Part shown: positions 29,799 through 39,492 of the stretch, piece by piece
Layout of the letters: each line of letters starts with the position of its first letter
How positions within the stretch are numbered: the stretch's first letter is position 1
Origin: Prevotella sp.
GTDB taxonomy: Bacteria > Bacteroidota > Bacteroidia > Bacteroidales > Bacteroidaceae
Direction of reading: 5' to 3'
Assembly (NCBI GenBank): GCA_017617615.1
Contig: JAFZVV010000011.1
Span: 372,001-436,000 of the forward strand
DNA: 64,000 bases
Made by a program: the position numbers and the translations under genes
The notes under the pieces: model-generated
The model's input: only the letters and a program-made list of their open reading frames with translations
Databases searched by the model: none
What the model was told of the DNA's origin: nothing

Positions 29799-32132
29799 AT
29801 GATACATAAGATTAGATTGGTTATTGTTGCTGTAGCCGTGTCATGCGGCTACAGCCTTCAGTGTGCTGCCCAGCTGTTGCGGGCAGATAACATCGACGAG
29901 GTGGTGAAGGCCATGACACTCGAGGAGAAGTGTCATCTCGTCCTCGGCTGTGGCATGCACTTCAACGACGAGGCGAAGTTCCCCGGTACTGCTGGCAGTA
30001 CTTTTGGCGTGGCACGTCTTGGAATCCCCGAGACCTATTGTGCCGACAGCCAGCAGGGACTGCGCATGGACAGCAAACGTGCCTGGGACCATCGCGACTA
30101 TTACCCCACAGACTTCGTGGCTTCGATGACGCTCGCCTCGACATGGGACCGCGAGGCTGCCTATAAAGTGGGTAAAGGCATCGGCAACGAGGTGAAAGAG
30201 TTTGGGCTCGACTGGATACTTTCACCTTCGATGAATCTCATCCGCAGTGCCTTATGTGGCCGCAACCACGAGTATTACTCGGAAGACCCCTACCTCTCGG
30301 GTACCATCGCCGCTGGTTATGTGAACGGTGTACAAAGCGAGGGAACGGCTGCCTGTCCGAAACATTTCATCGCCAACAATCAGGAGACGAACCGTAACAA
30401 CAATATCTCACAAATATCGCAGCGTGCATTGCGTGAGATTTATCTGAAGGCTTTCGAGATTATGATTAAGGAGAGTAACCCCTGGACAATCATGACCTCT
30501 TACAATAAACTCAACGGACCGTATGCCCTCCAGAACCGTGACCTGCTCACCACCATCGTGCGCGACGAGTGGGGATGGAAGGGCATGTATGTCTCCGACT
30601 GGAATGCCGGTGATGATGCTGTAGCCGCCATGAAGGCAGGCAATGATATGCTGCAACCCGGACAAGACAAACAGTATCAGGCCATCCTCGCTGCTGCCAA
30701 GAGCGGAGAACTGTCGATGGATATCCTCAACGCCAATGTCAAGCGCATCTTGGAGTACATTGTTAAGACACATAACTTCAAAGGTTATCAGGAAAGCAAC
30801 AATCCTGACTTGAAAGGACATGCGCAGGTGGTGCGCGAGGTGGGTGCCGACGGTATCGTCCTCTTGAAGAACAGTGATGTCCTTCCACTTACGGGAAGGG
30901 TTGTCGCATTGTTCGGATGCACTTCCTATGACTGGATTTCCGGTGGCTCTGGTTTTGGTGGAACCAGCGTAGGTCATTACACAGTATCTCTTGTAGAGGG
31001 TCTGCGCAGTGTGGGTTATGGCGTTTATAAACCTCTCATCGACACTTACACCAAACATCTCGCAGTCGAAGAGAAACGGTTGTTCCCCAATGGCCGTCCG
31101 CCCTTCTCACTGCAGCCTCCTGCCCGTGCTGAGGAGAAGCAGTTTACTGCCGATGAACTCAATTCCGCCATTGATGGCAGCAACGTGGCCATCATCTCAT
31201 TGGGTCGCAAGAGCGGTGAGGCTGCCGACCGTAGCGAGGCAGACTTCTATCTGAAGGAAGGTGAGAAGCAGTTAATCAAGGCTGTCAGTGAGGCTTATCA
31301 CGCCAAAGGCAAGAAAGTGGTGGTTTTGCTCGACATATGCAGTCCTATCGACGTAGCTTCATGGCAGGACCAGGTCGATGCCGTCGTCTGCACATGGCAG
31401 GGAGGTCAGGAGAGTGGTTTCGCTGTTGCCGATGTGCTATCGGGCAAGGTCAATCCCAGTGGTAAGTTGCCCATGACCTTTCAAATCAAATACGGTGATG
31501 CCTATGCCGACAGGAACTTCCCCGCCAATGTCGATGACAAGACCCTCGGCGCAATGTTCATGTGGGGCTACAACAAAGACACAGCTCCCAAAGACCGCCA
31601 GCCGCAGAAGGATATCGACTTCACCAATTATGAGGAAGACATCTATGTGGGATACCGCTATTTCGACAGTTTCGGCAAGCCCGTGGCCTATCCCTTCGGC
31701 TTTGGCCTGTCCTATACCACCTTTTCTTTCAACAACGCATCGTGTAGTGTCGAGGGCGATACCTACACCGCTTCCGTAGAGGTGACGAACACTGGCACCC
31801 GTGCCGGGCGTCAGGTGGTGGAACTCTTCGTGGCGGCACCCAACAGCAAGAAACTCAATAAACCGGCAAAAGAGTTGCGCAACTATGCCAAGACGCGTCT
31901 GCTGCAACCCGGTGAAAGCCAGGTCGTAACGATGACGGTAAAAACGTCCGACCTCGCCTCGTTCAACGAGAAGGCCTCTGCCTGGAAGACCGATGCCGGC
32001 ATCTACGACTTCCTCTTCTGTTCGTCGGCTAACGATGTGGAGGCCAAGGTCTCCGTCAAGGTAAAGGCTTGGACGCAGAAGGTGCACAACGTGATGCAGC
32101 CCAACGTAAAACTTCAACTACTACGAAGATAA
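29799..32132 (+). CDS. GH3 family glycosidase, secreted
   Basis: This second, adjacent GH3 enzyme has 777 residues with a cleavable signal (CGYSLQCAAQ), so it is soluble in the periplasm. Nucleophile Asp267 lies in YVSDW, KHFIANNQE is intact, and the likely acid/base glutamate sits in GRKSGEAADRSEADF. It differs from its neighbour in the substrate-binding loop, reading DSQQGLRMDS where the other has DGPAGLR. The difference suggests different sugar or linkage preference. A fibronectin-III-like domain closes the protein. Its ATG is directly next to the previous stop, and an esterase starts 1 base after its own stop, so the three are translated from one message. Confidence 0.92.
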   Translation: MIHKIRLVIVAVAVSCGYSLQCAAQLLRADNIDEVVKAMTLEEKCHLVLGCGMHFNDEAKFPGTAGSTFGVARLGIPETYCADSQQGLRMDSKRAWDHRDYYPTDFVASMTLASTWDREAAYKVGKGIGNEVKEFGLDWILSPSMNLIRSALCGRNHEYYSEDPYLSGTIAAGYVNGVQSEGTAACPKHFIANNQETNRNNNISQISQRALREIYLKAFEIMIKESNPWTIMTSYNKLNGPYALQNRDLLTTIVRDEWGWKGMYVSDWNAGDDAVAAMKAGNDMLQPGQDKQYQAILAAAKSGELSMDILNANVKRILEYIVKTHNFKGYQESNNPDLKGHAQVVREVGADGIVLLKNSDVLPLTGRVVALFGCTSYDWISGGSGFGGTSVGHYTVSLVEGLRSVGYGVYKPLIDTYTKHLAVEEKRLFPNGRPPFSLQPPARAEEKQFTADELNSAIDGSNVAIISLGRKSGEAADRSEADFYLKEGEKQLIKAVSEAYHAKGKKVVVLLDICSPIDVASWQDQVDAVVCTWQGGQESGFAVADVLSGKVNPSGKLPMTFQIKYGDAYADRNFPANVDDKTLGAMFMWGYNKDTAPKDRQPQKDIDFTNYEEDIYVGYRYFDSFGKPVAYPFGFGLSYTTFSFNNASCSVEGDTYTASVEVTNTGTRAGRQVVELFVAAPNSKKLNKPAKELRNYAKTRLLQPGESQVVTMTVKTSDLASFNEKASAWKTDAGIYDFLFCSSANDVEAKVSVKVKAWTQKVHNVMQPNVKLQLLRR

Positions 32133-32133
32133 T

Positions 32134-33240
32134 ATGAAAAAGTGCTTCACAATGCTCTTCTTGGCTGTTGCCACCCTGCCCATGAGTGCGCAGTGGCAAC
32201 GCCAGCCCACGCCCAACGACACTTTGCAGTCCGTACGCAATCTGGGCGGAGGACGGGTGGCGTTCAGCATCTATGCCCCCAATGCCAAGGAGGTGGGGTT
32301 CGGAGGCGATGCCATGCCATGGGGTAAGCCCGTGGAGTTCCAGAAAGCCGACAATGGCGTATGGACCGCCGTGATTCCCGATGTGAAGGATGGTGTCTAC
32401 CGCTATCATTTCGTTGTCGATGGCGTGACGGTGCAAGACCCGAAGGGGATGCTCTCTCCCGAAACAGCTGCCCTGGCGAATGTCGGCGACGGCAAACAGT
32501 TCTACGACGTGCGCAGCGACATCCCCCATGGTGCCGTTGCCCAGCGGCTCTATCACAGCACGACACTGAAAACCTTGCGACGGCTGCATGTATGGACACC
32601 CGCAGGCTATGAGAAAGGTTCAGAACCATTGCCCGTGCTCTATCTCATCCATGGGGGTGGCGACAACGATGCGTCATGGCCTGGTGTGGGCTGTGCCGGC
32701 ACCATCCTCGACAACCTGATGGCTGAAGGGAAAATGCTACCCATGGTGGTTGTCATGCCCAACGGCTCCATACCCACCGAAAACCTGATGGACGAGGTGC
32801 CGCTCTTTGAAAAAGACCTCATGACCGACATCATTCCCTTCATCGAAGCCAACTACCGTGTGCTTCCCGACAAGCGCCACCGTGCCGTGGCAGGGCTTTC
32901 CATGGGTGGCATGGAAACGATGGAGACGTTGCTCAACGATTACGACAAGTTCGACTATTTCTGGGTGCTGAGCGCTGGTTGGTTCCCAGCCCAGAAAGAG
33001 CAGTTCGAAGGCTATCGCCAACGTCTTGACCAAGTAGCAGATGGGGTGAAGAAGAACGTGCGCCAACTGGTATTCACCCAGGGCGGCCCCGAGGACATTG
33101 CCTACCAGAATGGCCTTGCCACCCTGAAACTCTTTGATGCCGCCGGCATCAAGTACGAGTACTATGAGGCTCCGGGAGGCCATACCTGGTACACGTGGCG
33201 CAACAACCTTTACCAACTCGCACAACAACTCTTCAAATGA
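32134..33240 (+). CDS. CE1-family esterase, compact form
   Basis: At 368 residues with signal peptide FLAVATLPMSAQ, this is the shortest of the four esterases. A CBM48-like early-set domain spans about residues 25-105 (VAFSIYAPNAKEVGFGGD). The hydrolase domain has LIHGGGDNDASW, Ser256 in AGLSMGG, probable Asp321 in GGPEDIA and His350 in PGGHTWYTWR. The region between Ser and Asp is shorter and the Asp motif differs from the GKTDFL of two neighbours, so it probably acts on a different ester or position. It resembles the feruloyl-esterase branch but acetyl esters cannot be excluded. Co-transcribed with the GH3 genes. Confidence 0.86.
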   Translation: MKKCFTMLFLAVATLPMSAQWQRQPTPNDTLQSVRNLGGGRVAFSIYAPNAKEVGFGGDAMPWGKPVEFQKADNGVWTAVIPDVKDGVYRYHFVVDGVTVQDPKGMLSPETAALANVGDGKQFYDVRSDIPHGAVAQRLYHSTTLKTLRRLHVWTPAGYEKGSEPLPVLYLIHGGGDNDASWPGVGCAGTILDNLMAEGKMLPMVVVMPNGSIPTENLMDEVPLFEKDLMTDIIPFIEANYRVLPDKRHRAVAGLSMGGMETMETLLNDYDKFDYFWVLSAGWFPAQKEQFEGYRQRLDQVADGVKKNVRQLVFTQGGPEDIAYQNGLATLKLFDAAGIKYEYYEAPGGHTWYTWRNNLYQLAQQLFK

Positions 33241-33295
33241 AAAGGATGAAAACCACGGACACATGTCCCTTTTACTTCCCTTAAATACCTTTTAA

Positions 33296-34546
<1,251 letters not shown>

Positions 34547-34604
34547 GTTCTTACGCCATTCACACACCAATCTGTTTGGTAGCATTTCGGAATCCCGAAA
34601 TGTA

Positions 34605-34653
34605 GAAAAAAAAAGACACGGAGGTACAGAGAAAGACGCTGTACTTCCGTGTC
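34605..34653 (-). terminator. Terminator of the helicase operon
   Basis: A 15-base stem, 34615-34629 with 34639-34653, is followed on the minus strand by nine T residues (the A run 34606-34614 of the plus strand). It lies 30 bases past the helicase stop and serves minus-strand transcripts. A second palindrome, atttcgg with ccgaaat (34584-34601), lies on the PUL side. Nothing else was seen in 34547-34682. Confidence 0.8.
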
Positions 34654-34682
34654 GCTGTATAGATATGCCAACCGACGGCAGT

Positions 34683-36689
34683 CTATTTCTTCTTCGGCTT
34701 ACGCCTTGCCCAGCCTTCCTCGGTGAAGTCGGGCTCGTCACCCTTCAGTACGGGAGTGCGGTCGGGGAAGAACTGCCGCCAGTCGCCGTTGTCGTTGTCC
34801 ATACGGGCGGCACCACGGCTGCCCTTGCGTGAGCGGGGGGCATCGTCGCTGCTGCGCTGGCGTTTCGACTTCTTCTCGAAACGGCCGAAGTCGTCGTGGG
34901 TGAAGTCAGTGGGGTATTCGCTGCGGCGCTGGCGCTGTGGGCGGTCGCTGCGGTCGCTGCGGTCGCTGCGGTCGCCACGACCAGCGGGAGCGGCCTTGCG
35001 GCTGTCTCGCCGTCCACCACCATGTCCCTTCTCGTCGGCATCGTTGCAACGCACGTCGCGGTTCTTGTAAGTGGTGCCGTCGAGGGCTTCCATCACCTTC
35101 TCGGCATCCTCTTCGGGCACTTCGATGTAAGAGAATTTGCCCAACAGGTCGATATGGCCTACTTCCTGGCGCCCTTTCACGTGCTTGTTGATGAACTGCA
35201 TCACTTCGCCGGGGTAGAACCCGTCGTCCTTGCCGAGGTTGATGAAGAGGCGGCGGAAGCCCCGCTCTGCCTTTCGGTGCCCCTGGCTCTTGCCCTTGCC
35301 GTCGCCCCTGCGCTCCGATGCCTTGCGCTCACCCTTGCCTGAGGGTTTCTCTATCACGGGAGCGTCGGCATAGTAAGCGAGGAAACGGCCAAAGTTGCGC
35401 GACACGATTTTCTTGATGAGGTCTTCCTTCTCCATGTACTCGAAATGGCGGTTGATTTCCTTCATGAACGGGGCGATCTCTTCCTCGTTCACGTCGGTCT
35501 TCTCAATCTGGTCCATTACACGGTACAACTGCTTGGTGCAGATTTCCTGTGGTGTGGGGAGGTCGGCCTCCACGAATGCCTTGCCAATCTCTTTCTCGAT
35601 GGCCTTGATTTTCTTTACCTCACGCGTGTGGACGATGGAGATGGAGGTGCCTTTCTTGCCCGCGCGTCCGGTACGTCCGCTGCGGTGGGTGTAGTTTTCA
35701 ATGTCCTCGGGCAGTCCGAAGTTGATGACATGGGTGAGGTCATCCACATCCAGTCCGCGTGCAGCCACGTCGGTAGCAACGAGGAGTTGTGTGAGGTGTT
35801 GCCTGAATTTCTGCATCGTCAGGTCGCGCTGCTGTTGTGAGAGGTCACCATGCAGCGACTCGGCGTTGTAGCCATCGCGGATGAGTTTGTCGGCTATCTC
35901 CTGCGTCTCTATCTTCGTGCGGCAGAAGATGATGGCGAAGATGCGGGGGTAGTAGTCGACGATGCGTTTCAGGGCGAGGTACTTGTCCTTGGCATGCACG
36001 AGGTAGAAGATATGGTTCACGTGCTCGGCTCCCTCGTTGCGACTGCCCACCACGATTTCCTTGTGGTCGTGCAGGTAATTCTTGGCAATGGCCTCTATCT
36101 CCTTGCTCATGGTGGCAGAGAAGAGAAGGGTGTTGCGGGTGGTGGGCACGCCCTCGAGAATCTCGTCGATGCTCTCCGAGAAGCCCATGTTGAGCATCTC
36201 GTCGGCCTCGTCAAGCACCACGTTGCTCACGTTGTCGAGGTGTGCCACGCCGCGGTTCATCAGGTCGATGAGGCGACCAGGGGTGGCGACGATGATTTGC
36301 ACGCCCTTGCGCAGCGCGTTGATCTGGTTGACGATGGAGGTGCCGCCATAGACGGGCACGATTCTGATGCCCGACATGTATTTGGAGAAATCCTTCAGGT
36401 CGTCGCTGATTTGAAGGCAAAGTTCGCGGGTGGGCGAGAGGATAAGTGCCTGGGTCGACTTGTCCGAAGGGTCGATTTTCTGCAGGAGGGGTATGCCGTA
36501 TGCTGCCGTCTTGCCCGTGCCGGTCTGTGCCAGGGCAATGACGTCGTTGCCGATGCCGAGCAGATAGGGAATCACCTCTTCTTGCACGGGCATGGGTTGT
36601 TCAAACCCCATCTCGGTGATGGCGTGGCGAATATCTTCGCACACGCCCAGTTCTTCAAATGTTTTCAAATCTAATCTTTTAATTTTCAA
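34683..36689 (-). CDS. DEAD-box RNA helicase with basic, repeat-rich tail
   Basis: This ATP-dependent RNA helicase of the DeaD/CshA type probably acts in ribosome assembly or RNA decay, especially in the cold. The 668 residues begin with a Q motif, then AQTGTGKT, DEAD in VLDEADEML, SAT, and HRSGRTGRAG. After the two RecA domains comes a DbpA-like RNA-binding domain (FRRLFINLGKDDGFYPGEVMQFIN...). A low-complexity Arg/Asp/Ser-rich tail of ~110 residues follows, with RSD repeats near residues 570-583. The start is 3 bases after the upstream FKBP stop, so the two genes are coupled. Confidence 0.94.
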   Translation of the reverse strand: MKIKRLDLKTFEELGVCEDIRHAITEMGFEQPMPVQEEVIPYLLGIGNDVIALAQTGTGKTAAYGIPLLQKIDPSDKSTQALILSPTRELCLQISDDLKDFSKYMSGIRIVPVYGGTSIVNQINALRKGVQIIVATPGRLIDLMNRGVAHLDNVSNVVLDEADEMLNMGFSESIDEILEGVPTTRNTLLFSATMSKEIEAIAKNYLHDHKEIVVGSRNEGAEHVNHIFYLVHAKDKYLALKRIVDYYPRIFAIIFCRTKIETQEIADKLIRDGYNAESLHGDLSQQQRDLTMQKFRQHLTQLLVATDVAARGLDVDDLTHVINFGLPEDIENYTHRSGRTGRAGKKGTSISIVHTREVKKIKAIEKEIGKAFVEADLPTPQEICTKQLYRVMDQIEKTDVNEEEIAPFMKEINRHFEYMEKEDLIKKIVSRNFGRFLAYYADAPVIEKPSGKGERKASERRGDGKGKSQGHRKAERGFRRLFINLGKDDGFYPGEVMQFINKHVKGRQEVGHIDLLGKFSYIEVPEEDAEKVMEALDGTTYKNRDVRCNDADEKGHGGGRRDSRKAAPAGRGDRSDRSDRSDRPQRQRRSEYPTDFTHDDFGRFEKKSKRQRSSDDAPRSRKGSRGAARMDNDNGDWRQFFPDRTPVLKGDEPDFTEEGWARRKPKKK
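34942..34977. repeat. Nine-base tandem repeat in the helicase tail
   Basis: The unit cggtcgctg is repeated three times perfectly and a fourth time with changes. On the coding (minus) strand it encodes Arg-Ser-Asp repeats. Because the unit is a multiple of three, slippage would change tail length without breaking the frame. Confidence 0.8.
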
Positions 36690-36712
36690 TTTTCAATCTT
36701 CAATCTTCTTCT
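36664..36712 (-). repeat. Dispersed AT-rich repeat at FKBP-helicase junction
   Basis: On the minus strand the sequence runs as repeats of ATTGAAGATTGAAAATTGA across the FKBP stop codon and into the first codons of the helicase. It is the same unit as seen after susC and after rnc. Here it supplies the stop (TGA) and lies within the spacing used for the next start. Confidence 0.5.
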
Positions 36713-37592
36713 TGACCTTTTCTAACTCAACCTTGAAGATGAGGGTGGAATAGGGTGGAATTTCATCACCTGCTCCACGTGTGCCGTATGCGAGGTCATA
36801 AGGGATGTAGAGTTCCCACATGCTGCCCTCGGGCATCAGGGTAAGGGCCTCTGTCCAGCCCTTGATCACTTGTGAGGGTCTGAATGTGGTGGTCTGCGGG
36901 TCGCGGGTATAACTGCTGTCGAAGACCGTGCCGTCGATGAGACGACCTTCGTATTTCACCTCTACCTCGTCGTTGGGGCTGGCTACGGCACCGCTGCCTT
37001 GGCGCAGCACCTTGTATTGCAGGCCGCTGGGCAGGATTACTACATCTGGTTGCTTGGCGTTCTCGGCGAGGAAATGGGCTCCTTCTTCTTTATTCTTGCC
37101 ATATTTTCTCTCCATGGCCTTATTATGTACGCGCTCTACCATGCCATCTATCTGCGGAGCCATTTGGTCGATGTCCATCACGTTCTTGTTGCCATTGATA
37201 CCATCAATGATACCGGCGATGAGGTGATTGGTCGACACTTGATTGTTGGGGTCATCTAAAAAGACGCTCTTGTTGATGCCCCTGGTCATCTGTGCGCCCA
37301 TTTGTATACCGGCGAAGTAGGCATCCTCGCTGCTGCTATTGCCAGCCTTGGTGCCCTCAGCGTAACCTCTGATGAAGTCATCGATGTAGGTGGTATCGAT
37401 ACCTTGTTGCATCATGTAACTTTTCACCTGTCCGCCATTGGCAAGACCAATGACATAGCAGACAGAGTCTTCAGCGTTTTGTAGCACCACGGGTATGGCT
37501 TTCTGTTTCTTGTCTTTCTTCTTCTTGGCCTCAGTGGTGCTGAGGGTGGCACCCATGGCGATGAGGAGTGCCAGTAAAAGTATCTTCTTCAT
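36693..37592 (-). CDS. FKBP-type peptidyl-prolyl isomerase, exported
   Basis: The 299-residue protein has an N-terminal signal (LLALLIAMGATLSTTEA), then a lysine-rich linker, an FkpA/Mip-like helical dimerisation region (~40-185) and a C-terminal FKBP domain (VLPSGLQYKVLRQGSG to IPPYSTLIFKVELEKV). It should speed proline isomerisation of proteins in the periplasm. The FKBP core retains EVKYEGRLIDGTVFDSS and MPEGSMWELYIPYDLAYG. It is the third of three tandem FKBP genes on this strand. The signal is followed directly by KKKKDKK, which is unusual after a cleavage site, so it may remain membrane-anchored. Confidence 0.9.
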   Translation of the reverse strand: MKKILLLALLIAMGATLSTTEAKKKKDKKQKAIPVVLQNAEDSVCYVIGLANGGQVKSYMMQQGIDTTYIDDFIRGYAEGTKAGNSSSEDAYFAGIQMGAQMTRGINKSVFLDDPNNQVSTNHLIAGIIDGINGNKNVMDIDQMAPQIDGMVERVHNKAMERKYGKNKEEGAHFLAENAKQPDVVILPSGLQYKVLRQGSGAVASPNDEVEVKYEGRLIDGTVFDSSYTRDPQTTTFRPSQVIKGWTEALTLMPEGSMWELYIPYDLAYGTRGAGDEIPPYSTLIFKVELEKVKKKIED

Positions 37593-37632
37593 GTTGTATG
37601 GATTCTGTTTGGAGGAAAATGGTGTTGTTGGT

Positions 37633-37674
37633 CAACAATTAGCACCCGCCCATGTAGGCAGGTGCCAATTGTTG
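37633..37674 (-). terminator. Long hairpin between FKBP genes
   Basis: Arms 37633-37650 and 37657-37674 pair over 18 bases; the two mismatches in the plus-strand reading become G-U pairs in the minus-strand RNA. That favours a function in the transcript of the minus-strand FKBP operon. No T run follows, so processing or attenuation is as likely as termination. Confidence 0.6.
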
Positions 37675-37724
37675 TTTTGCGTTGTTATGGGATATAGCCG
37701 TCCGCTTTCTTGAAGGGAGCCGGA

Positions 37725-38576
37725 TTATTTCGACTCCAGGAGTTCAACCTTGAAGATGAGGGTAGAGAAAGGCTTGATGCCTGCCATCTCACGCTCACCA
37801 TAGGCTTGCTCGGCGGGGATGTAGATTTCCCAGGTAGAGCCTACGGGCATGTGGGTAAGGGCCTCTGCGAAACCAGGGATATTCTGGCGAACCATCATCT
37901 CCAGGGGTTTGCCGTGCTTTTCGGAACTGTCGAACACCACGCCGTCGATGGTCTTGCCCTCATAGTTCACCTTTACGGTAGAGGTGTCGGTGGGGATGGC
38001 ACCAGTACCTTCCTTGATGACTTTGTACTGCACGCCAGAGGGGAGGGTCTTCACGCCGGGTTTCTTGGCATTCTCAGCAAGGAACTTGGCGCCTTCTTCC
38101 TTGTTCTTGATGTATTTGCTCTCAGTCACCCTGTTGTGCACGCGGTCGGCCATGGCATCAATCTGCGGACCCATCTGCTCGATGTCCAACACTTTCTTGC
38201 TGCCCTTGATGCCGTCTACTAAACCGGCGATGAGGTTTTTGGTCGACACATGATAGATGGAGTCGCCGGCGAAGATACCCTTGTTGATGCCGTTGGTCAT
38301 CTCTGAACCCAGTCGCATACCAGCATAGTAGGCTGCATCACTGTTGCTGTTACCTGCCCTGGTGCCCTCTTTGAAACCTCTTACAAAGTCAGCGATATAG
38401 GCAGAGTCGATACCTTGCTGCATCATGTATTGCTTTACCTGTCCGCCGTTGGCAAGACCGATGGCATAGCTGAGTGTGTCGATGTCGGAGTGCAGGCTGG
38501 CTTTAGGTGAGTGGCTGCACGAAGCGCTGGCCATGGCGATGATGGCTGCTGTTGCGATGATTGATAATTTTTTCAT
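37725..38576 (-). CDS. FKBP-type peptidyl-prolyl isomerase, lipoprotein
   Basis: This 283-residue FKBP has a lipoprotein signal ending in MASASC with Cys19, followed by SHSPK, which is not acidic and so suggests periplasmic orientation. The dimerisation helices (residues ~35-170) resemble those of its neighbour (IGLANGGQVKQYMMQQGID is nearly shared). The FKBP domain runs from LPSGVQYKVIKEGTG to FSTLIFKVELLESK. The similarity to the gene at 36693-37592 indicates tandem duplication. Within the catalytic domain the segment KPLEMMVRQNIPGFAEALTHM replaces the usual VIPGWTEALQLM, a small departure near the ligand pocket. Confidence 0.9.
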   Translation of the reverse strand: MKKLSIIATAAIIAMASASCSHSPKASLHSDIDTLSYAIGLANGGQVKQYMMQQGIDSAYIADFVRGFKEGTRAGNSNSDAAYYAGMRLGSEMTNGINKGIFAGDSIYHVSTKNLIAGLVDGIKGSKKVLDIEQMGPQIDAMADRVHNRVTESKYIKNKEEGAKFLAENAKKPGVKTLPSGVQYKVIKEGTGAIPTDTSTVKVNYEGKTIDGVVFDSSEKHGKPLEMMVRQNIPGFAEALTHMPVGSTWEIYIPAEQAYGEREMAGIKPFSTLIFKVELLESK

Positions 38577-38639
38577 GAATTGTTCTGTATTTTTATTTTT
38601 GTTGTTGTTTCAATTTCTTTTGCAAGAAAGGAAAGTGAA

Positions 38640-39245
38640 TTATTTCACTTCAATGAGTTCCACATCGAAGATAAGTGCGGAAAAGGGAGGAATGAGCGTT
38701 CCTGCACCGCCCTCGCCATAGCCTAAGCGATAGGGAATGAAGAAACGGTATTTCGCACCCTCTTGCATGAGTTGCAGGCCTTCGGTCCAGCCGGTGATGA
38801 CTTGGTTGAGGGGGAAGGTGGCTGGCTCGCCACGCTGGAAACTGCTGTCGAAGACGGTGCCGTCGACGAGGAATCCCTCATAGTGGCATACCACTTCGTC
38901 GGTAGCCTTAGGCTTGCGGCCGTTGCCTTCGCGCAAGACCTTGTATTGCAGACCGCTGGGGAGTGTGATTACGCCATCGTTCTTGGCGTTCTCGGCGAGG
39001 TATTTTTCTCCGGCTTCCTTGGCCACCTTACCCTGCACGGCGCGGTCGGCATTCATCTTTTGTTCTTTCTGTTTGAAATAGTCTTCCACGATGCTTTGCG
39101 CGTCTTTGTTGGAGACTTTGAGGGTGTTGCCAGCCAATACATCCTTGATGGCTTCGGCAAAATCATCGATATTGAGGTCTGTGGCTCCCATTTGGGCCAG
39201 TTGGCGCCCGATGCCCAACCCCAAAGCGTAGCTAACTTTATCCAT
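38640..39245 (-). CDS. FKBP-type peptidyl-prolyl isomerase, cytoplasmic
   Basis: The 201-residue FklB/SlyD-size FKBP has no signal peptide. It starts MDKVSYALGLGIGRQLAQMG and has a helical N-terminal domain followed by the FKBP core (LPSGLQYKVLREGNG to PPFSALIFDVELIEVK). It is probably the cytoplasmic counterpart of the two exported paralogues downstream. A -7 box TAACTTTG lies 42 bases upstream. The next FKBP starts 63 bases after its stop. Confidence 0.92.
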   Translation of the reverse strand: MDKVSYALGLGIGRQLAQMGATDLNIDDFAEAIKDVLAGNTLKVSNKDAQSIVEDYFKQKEQKMNADRAVQGKVAKEAGEKYLAENAKNDGVITLPSGLQYKVLREGNGRKPKATDEVVCHYEGFLVDGTVFDSSFQRGEPATFPLNQVITGWTEGLQLMQEGAKYRFFIPYRLGYGEGGAGTLIPPFSALIFDVELIEVK

Positions 39246-39286
39246 GTTAAAATCTTAAGAATTGAAATGCTGTTTGAAAATTGCGG

Positions 39287-39294
39287 CAAAGTTA
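39287..39294 (-). promoter_or_regulatory. FKBP operon -7 box
   Basis: Read on the minus strand this is TAACTTTG, a match to TAnnTTTG, 42 bases before the first FKBP start. No clear TTTG stands at 19-21 bases upstream. Confidence 0.5.
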
Positions 39295-39371
39295 CTCATT
39301 TTCTGTGATTGAAAGGGTGTAATTTGTGGAAAAAATACTATTTTTGTACATTATTAATAATTTGGAATGTC

Positions 39372-39404
39372 GTTGGAAATAGTTCTGTCATAAGATTGTA
39401 TTTG
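39372..39404 (+). promoter_or_regulatory. Possible sirtuin promoter
   Basis: GTTG at 39372-39375, 21 bases, then TGTATTTG (one mismatch to TAnnTTTG) at 39397-39404. A hairpin, ctgtcg at 39435-39440 with cgacag at 39445-39450, would lie in the leader. TATTTTTG at 39339-39346 is a rival -7 box but lacks a spaced -33. Confidence 0.4.
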
Positions 39405-39492
39405 CATTTCGTCTTTTGATGAATAGCGCATTTACTGTCGATGGCGACAGTTAGAGCGCCATTCCGCAAGTATAACATCAATCTTTACCGTT

